This document shows, one piece after another, positions 60,433 through 64,000 of a stretch of 64,000 nucleotides of DNA. Position 1 is the first letter of the stretch; every line of letters begins with the position of its first letter. Source of the stretch: Aldehydirespirator sp965220645 (lineage in GTDB: Bacteria > Actinomycetota > Acidimicrobiia > Acidimicrobiales > Aldehydirespiratoraceae); assembly GCA_965220645.1 (NCBI GenBank), contig OZ244836.1, positions 2,728,001-2,792,000 on the forward strand, in the 5' to 3' direction. Below the pieces are notes generated by a model that was not told where the DNA came from, searched no databases, and was given only the letters and a program-made list of their open reading frames with translations. A program made the translations under genes and the position numbers.

Positions 60433-61947
60433 ATGCGAAGAAAGCTATGGGCGGCGGCGCTGGTGGCCGCCATAATTGGAGGCTCGGCGACCGTCGCTGT
60501 TGGAACGGCGGCTGGCGCGACGGGCCGTACGTTTGAGCCGGACTACAGGATGTCGAAACAGTACGTGGCCGTCACGACTTACAAGATTCTGCGAGACCAT
60601 GCTCCGGACACGATCGGGGCCTGCAGGTCAGATGCCAAACAGGAGCTGGACCGTTTCGACGATCTTGGCAGCGCCGGTGCCTTCACCCGCGGCGCAATCA
60701 ACTGCCTCCACAAACTCGGATACCTATCGGGCCTCCCAGGAGGCACACCGAGCGATTTCGGACAATGGTCGTACTGGGGGGCCTCTTATGAAGAGGGCTT
60801 CCATGACGAGGGCTATTGGCTAGAAGCTTACCGGACTGATGCGGGCTATACGGGAATGTCGCTGGATTGCATTACATCGGGTGATCGTGACCCCGAATCG
60901 AAAATCATCATCTGGTTCTATGATGTCGCCCTATCACCCGACGACTTTGAACAGGTGGGCGTCGACTATCGTCTCCAAGGCGGACAAGTCATCAAGGAAC
61001 GCTGGAATGTATCCGCAGACTCTGACTCCTACATCGATGAACACGGTGATGAGGTCTCTTTTACAATACTAGAATCGGACGACCCAGGCTCGTTTGCCCG
61101 TCAACTGAGGAGCGCCGGCACTGGCGATCTCCGTATCGTCGTCAGAGATGGCACTGAGACCATAGGCGCTTCCTTTGAGATCGACGGTGTGCTGTCTTCG
61201 CTCAACACCCTGACCTGCCATCAAACATCAGGGGCGGCTGGCGCGACGGGCCGTACGTTTGAGCCGGACTACAGGATGTCGAAACAGTACGTGGCCGTCA
61301 CGACTTACAAGATTCTGCGAGACCATGCTCCGGACACGATCGGGGCCTGCAGGTCAGATGCCAAACAGGAGCTGGACCGTTTCGACGATCTTGGCAGCGC
61401 CGGTGCCTTCACCCGCGGCGCAATCAACTGCCTCCACAAACTCGGATACCTATCGGGCCTCCCAGGAGGCACACCGAGCGATTTCGGACAATGGTCGTAC
61501 TGGTCCTCTTATGAAGAGGGCTACCATGAAGAGGGCTATTGGCTAGAAGCTTACCGGACTGATGCGGGCTATACGGACATGTCGCTGGAGTGCATTACAT
61601 CGGGTGATCGTGACCCCGAATCGAGAATCACGATCTGGTTCGATGATGTCGCCCTATCACCCGACGACTTTGAACAGGTGGGCGTCGACTATCGTCTCCA
61701 AGGCGGACAAGTCATCAAGGAACGCTGGAATGTATCCGCAGACTCCTACATCGATGAACACGGTGATGAGGTCTCTTTTACAATACTAGAATCGGACGAC
61801 CCAGGCTCGTTTGCCCGTCAACTGAGGAGCGCCGGCACTGGCGATCTCCGTATCGTCGTCAGAGATGGCACTGAGACCATAGGCGCTTCCTTTGAGATCG
61901 ACGGTGTGCTGTCTTCGCTCAACACCCTGACCTGCCATCAAACATAG
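60433..61947 (+). CDS. Secreted protein made of a recent tandem duplication, unknown function
   Basis: A 504-residue protein with a signal peptide (MRRKLWAAALVAAIIGGSAT, cleavage near AAGA). The mature part is two nearly identical domains, residues about 26-266 and 268-504, joined where the ancestral TAG stop became TCA by one inserted C. Each domain starts GRTFEPDYRMSKQYVAVTTY and has three or more conserved cysteines. The part FDDLGSAGAFTRGAINCLHK, then LGYLSGLPGG, faintly recalls an SLH half-repeat. GC content is clearly below its neighbours. I know no homologue. TTG 60388 is an alternative start. Confidence 0.82.
   Translation: MRRKLWAAALVAAIIGGSATVAVGTAAGATGRTFEPDYRMSKQYVAVTTYKILRDHAPDTIGACRSDAKQELDRFDDLGSAGAFTRGAINCLHKLGYLSGLPGGTPSDFGQWSYWGASYEEGFHDEGYWLEAYRTDAGYTGMSLDCITSGDRDPESKIIIWFYDVALSPDDFEQVGVDYRLQGGQVIKERWNVSADSDSYIDEHGDEVSFTILESDDPGSFARQLRSAGTGDLRIVVRDGTETIGASFEIDGVLSSLNTLTCHQTSGAAGATGRTFEPDYRMSKQYVAVTTYKILRDHAPDTIGACRSDAKQELDRFDDLGSAGAFTRGAINCLHKLGYLSGLPGGTPSDFGQWSYWSSYEEGYHEEGYWLEAYRTDAGYTDMSLECITSGDRDPESRITIWFDDVALSPDDFEQVGVDYRLQGGQVIKERWNVSADSYIDEHGDEVSFTILESDDPGSFARQLRSAGTGDLRIVVRDGTETIGASFEIDGVLSSLNTLTCHQT
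60507..61944 (+). repeat. Direct tandem duplication of about 720 bp
   Basis: Copy 1 is about 60507-61228 and copy 2 about 61233-61944. The two are identical except within 60778-61026 versus 61504-61743, where copy 2 is 9 nt shorter and a handful of substitutions occur. Every difference changes the protein and none is synonymous. Confidence 0.93.
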
Positions 61948-62112
61948 GGGCCAACCCAGCACCTACGACGACGACCACGACGACTGCGCCGCCCCGGGTG
62001 GGAGGCGATTGCTATGCTGGTTTGTCGGTCAGGCCTGGCTGATCGAGGCTGCCGGGTAGGAACAGGAGGTGCAGCCCGGGCGAGGAACCTCCAGCCGTAT
62101 CTGCATCCCCGC
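61948..62112. other. Gap between converging secreted-protein and flippase genes
   Basis: A 165-nt gap with the right inverted-repeat arm and a run of CGACGACGACCACGACGAC-type triplets (about 61967-61985). No gene is seen. The repeat could serve as a bidirectional terminator, but there is no U-tract. Confidence 0.5.
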
Positions 62113-62121
62113 TTACGCCAC
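62037..62121 (-). repeat. 85-bp inverted repeat, right arm
   Basis: Reverse complement of 60096-60180 (two mismatches). It includes the last three codons of the flippase gene (stop at 62113-62115), so this arm overlaps a functional 3' end. Confidence 0.92.
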
Positions 62122-63387
62122 CCGGGCGTGGGCCGCGTACTCCAGCCGCAGTAGACCACCGGCCACCAGCGAGCCGGCCAGCACCGCGGCCACCAGGGAC
62201 AGCTCCACCCGAAGGAACGGCTCGAAGTCGAAGCTGACCACAGTCGCGAAGGCGACGATCCCGGCGATCCATCCGGCCACCGCCAGCCGGGTGTGGCCCA
62301 GCGCGACCAGGCCCAGCGTCAGCGACAGCATCAGCATCAGGCCTCCACCGCTGGCGGCCAGCAGCGCCATGTCGCTGCGGCCCAGCTCGTCACCGAACAC
62401 CAGGCGCACGATCGGCGGCCCCACCACTCCGGCCACCACGGTTGTCGCCCCGGCCACGGTGGCTACCGCGGCCACGATCTTGAGCTGCATGTTGCGGAAC
62501 CCGACGAGGTCGCCGCGGCCGGCCAGGGTGGCCAGGCTGGGCAGCAGGCTGGCCTTCACCGCCTGGAAGAAGAACAGCGGGATGCGGGCGATGAGCATGC
62601 CGTTGAGGAACACCCCGGGAGCCTCGGCACCCAGCTCGTCGCCCCCCACGATGTCCACCGCCACCGGCCCGACATTGAGAATGAAGGCCTCGCCGATGGC
62701 GGCGATGAGCAGGAAGCCCAAAGCCGGAGTGAGATCCCGGTACGAGGCCGGTGGTCCCGGTCTTACGAAGGGCCGGTGGGGGCCGGCCGCGGCGACCGTG
62801 GCGACCACCAGCGCGAAGGCGATGGCCAGGCCGTAGGCGCCCACCGCGACGACTCCGGCGACCAACAGAACCACGGCCAGAGCCACGCGGGATCCACCTT
62901 CAACCACGAAGTACCAGGCGTAACGGTCGAACATGTGGCGGCCGCCGAGAATGCCCCGCACCAGCTGGGAACCGGCAAAGGCACCCAGGGCGAGAACGAG
63001 GGCCAGGAGCAGCTCGGGCCGGCCGTCGAGCAGGCTGTCGAGTCCCAGCGGCCAGGCCACGAGCAGGCCCGCGCCCACCAGCACGAACTGTGCCGCCCCC
63101 AGCACTCCAGCGCGGCGCAGGACCGGGGCGCTGCCCACTCCCCGGCTGGCCCGGTCAGCGGTGACCCGGGCCACTTCCTGCTCGAGGGGCTGGAACAGGC
63201 CGAAGCCGCCGATGTTGACGAGCGCCCACAGCACGGCGAGGCCGCCGTAGCCGTCGTCGCCGAGGGCGCGCTGGGCCACCACCAGGTATCCGTAGGTGGT
63301 GAGCCCGTTGAAGACCAGCCCCCACAGAATCCAGGAGGTGCCGAGCGGGAGAAGGCTCCGGAGGCGCCCTCGGAGATCGTTCAACAT
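62113..63387 (-). CDS. Wzx-like polysaccharide flippase (MOP superfamily)
   Basis: A 424-residue polytopic protein with 12-14 hydrophobic helices, of the oligosaccharide flippase/MATE-like type. N-terminal GTSWILWGLVFNGLTTYGYL, GFGLFQPLEQEVARVTADRA and FFFQAVKASLLPSLATLAGR fit the family. It would flip undecaprenyl-linked repeat units for polymerisation by the Wzy-like protein at 55709. TAGACT at 63436-63431 may be its -10 box, with a leader of about 40 nt. It converges with the duplicated secreted-protein gene. Confidence 0.87.
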   Translation of the reverse strand: MLNDLRGRLRSLLPLGTSWILWGLVFNGLTTYGYLVVAQRALGDDGYGGLAVLWALVNIGGFGLFQPLEQEVARVTADRASRGVGSAPVLRRAGVLGAAQFVLVGAGLLVAWPLGLDSLLDGRPELLLALVLALGAFAGSQLVRGILGGRHMFDRYAWYFVVEGGSRVALAVVLLVAGVVAVGAYGLAIAFALVVATVAAAGPHRPFVRPGPPASYRDLTPALGFLLIAAIGEAFILNVGPVAVDIVGGDELGAEAPGVFLNGMLIARIPLFFFQAVKASLLPSLATLAGRGDLVGFRNMQLKIVAAVATVAGATTVVAGVVGPPIVRLVFGDELGRSDMALLAASGGGLMLMLSLTLGLVALGHTRLAVAGWIAGIVAFATVVSFDFEPFLRVELSLVAAVLAGSLVAGGLLRLEYAAHARVA

Positions 63388-63452
63388 CTCTGTCCGATGA
63401 CGCGGTCCTTCCAGGAACTTGGGCCCCTGGAGTCTAGATTGCGACGAGGCTT

Positions 63453-63589
63453 AGAGCGTCCGCAACTAGGTGAGAGCCCGTGGTGTCGCAGCGGTGCCAC
63501 TCCCGCTCTTGTTCGCTTCGCTCACGGGCCGCTCGGGCCACGGCCTCGCCCGTATGGGGCGGATTCGCTCAATTGTTCGCTCGGCCTCT
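63453..63589. repeat. Dispersed repeat, locus 4 (137 bp)
   Basis: Second full-length copy of the element at 47687-47823, without gaps. It starts AGAGCGTCCGCAAC and ends TTCGCTCGGCCTCT, 9 nt past the 3' end of the E1-type gene and upstream of the flippase gene. Confidence 0.9.
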
Positions 63590-63597
63590 TCGGGTAG

Positions 63598-64000
63598 CTA
63601 CGGCTGCGACAGGGTGGGCATGCAGAGACCGTCGAGTTCGCCGACCTCGATGCGGTCCCGGTTGGCGTAGGTGACCTCGTTGGAAGGGTCGGGCCTCAGC
63701 TTGAACTCGCGGAAGCTCATCTCCAGCGCGTCGAAGGCCACCAGGCGGCCACTCAGCGAGTCCCCCACTCCCAGGAGCAACTTGATGGCCTCCAGGGCCT
63801 GCACACTGCCGACGATGCCGGGCAGCACGCCCAGCACCCCGGCCTCGGCGCAGCTCGGCGCCATCTCCGGCGGCGGGGGCTCGGGCAGCATGTCTCGGTA
63901 GGTGGGCCCGTTGCGGGGGTCGAACACGGTGACCTGACCCTCGAAGCGGAAGATCGACCCGTGCACCACCGGTATGCCGAGCTTCACGGAGGCGTCGTTG
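63598..64000 (-). CDS. ThiF/MoeB-type E1 adenylyltransferase (5' end cut by window)
   Basis: The last 133 codons of an E1-like enzyme that adenylates the C-terminus of a sulfur-carrier protein (ThiS/MoaD type). Visible: IPVVHGSIFRFEGQVTVFDP, RNGPTYRDMLPEPPPPEMAP, SCAEAGVLGVLPGIVGSVQA and LEAIKLLLGVGDSLSGRLVA, the standard MoeB/MoeZ order after the catalytic Cys region. It ends LDGLCMPTLSQP. The usual CPxCG zinc pair and the C-terminal rhodanese domain of MoeZ are not found, so this is a rhodanese-less form or a remodelled 3' end near the dispersed repeat. Confidence 0.88.
   Translation of the reverse strand, partial: NDASVKLGIPVVHGSIFRFEGQVTVFDPRNGPTYRDMLPEPPPPEMAPSCAEAGVLGVLPGIVGSVQALEAIKLLLGVGDSLSGRLVAFDALEMSFREFKLRPDPSNEVTYANRDRIEVGELDGLCMPTLSQP

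Noticed and set aside
60778..61743. Diversity-generating retroelement behind the variable stretch
   Set aside because: Differences are not restricted to adenines, and no reverse transcriptase or template repeat is in the window.

Overview
The window is high-GC DNA from an actinobacterium, most likely of class Acidimicrobiia (inference). The basis is gene content and order: many GTG starts, F420 cofactor genes, a LytR-CpsA-Psr ligase, and an order that follows the Mycobacterium tuberculosis Rv3240c-Rv3285 segment (secA1, hpf, comF; sahH; manA, SIS protein, pmmA; fbiA, fbiB; sugar nucleotidyltransferase; LCP; birA; accA3). No rRNA, tRNA, CRISPR array or intact insertion sequence was seen.

Layout. 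1-5571 (minus): 3' part of secA is cut by the window edge; then hpf and comF, a nucleoside-sugar-type epimerase, a short-chain dehydrogenase and an F420-dependent luciferase-like oxidoreductase. 5662-14710 (minus): ahcY, manA, an SIS-domain isomerase, a Trm112-like protein, phosphomannomutase, a polyprenyl-phosphate-type glycosyltransferase and a 974-residue membrane protein. 14782-18874: two paralogous polytopic membrane proteins of an unrecognised family, on opposite strands, with a CPBP intramembrane protease between them. 19000-21006: ftsH. 21018-25645 (minus): a DUF5719-like protein and a 1013-residue membrane glycosyltransferase. 25743-30263: isochorismatase-like protein, GDP-sugar reductase, gmd, cofD and cofE. 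30277-36630 (minus): galE, sugar-1-phosphate nucleotidyltransferase, a His-rich membrane-anchored protein, UDP-glucose dehydrogenase, LCP protein and birA. 36672-36901: relic of a biotin carboxylase/BCCP gene. 36936-63387: a large extracellular polysaccharide region (pyruvyltransferase, flippase-like protein, UDP-GlcNAc 2-epimerase, several GT2 enzymes, initiating sugar transferase, ABC exporter, PP-loop protein, ArnT-like transferase, O-antigen-ligase-like polymerase, two giant paralogous glycosyltransferases, Wzx-like flippase). It is interrupted by the acyl-CoA carboxylase alpha subunit and a SpoIID-SLH protein. 63598-64000: 3' part of a ThiF/MoeB-type E1 enzyme.

How it fits together. ManA, the SIS isomerase, phosphomannomutase and the nucleotidyltransferase can supply GDP-mannose. 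Gmd and the reductase convert it to a 6-deoxyhexose donor. GalE, UDP-glucose dehydrogenase and the WecB-like epimerase supply UDP-sugars. The initiating sugar transferase, GT2 enzymes, polymerase and flippase or ABC exporter would build and export a polymer, and the LCP protein would attach it to the wall. CofD and CofE make F420, which the luciferase-like enzyme at 4705 probably uses.

Less expected items are: a birA/acc divergent locus that appears duplicated and then reciprocally decayed; a secreted protein made of a very recent 0.7-kb tandem duplication whose copies differ only by amino-acid-changing or in-frame changes in one sub-region, flanked by 85-bp inverted repeats; a dispersed repeat of about 137 bp at gene 3' ends; the paralogous membrane family; heptad Arg/Trp repeats inside a giant glycosyltransferase; and a recurrent TANNNT box 6-9 nt before start codons that suggests leaderless transcripts.
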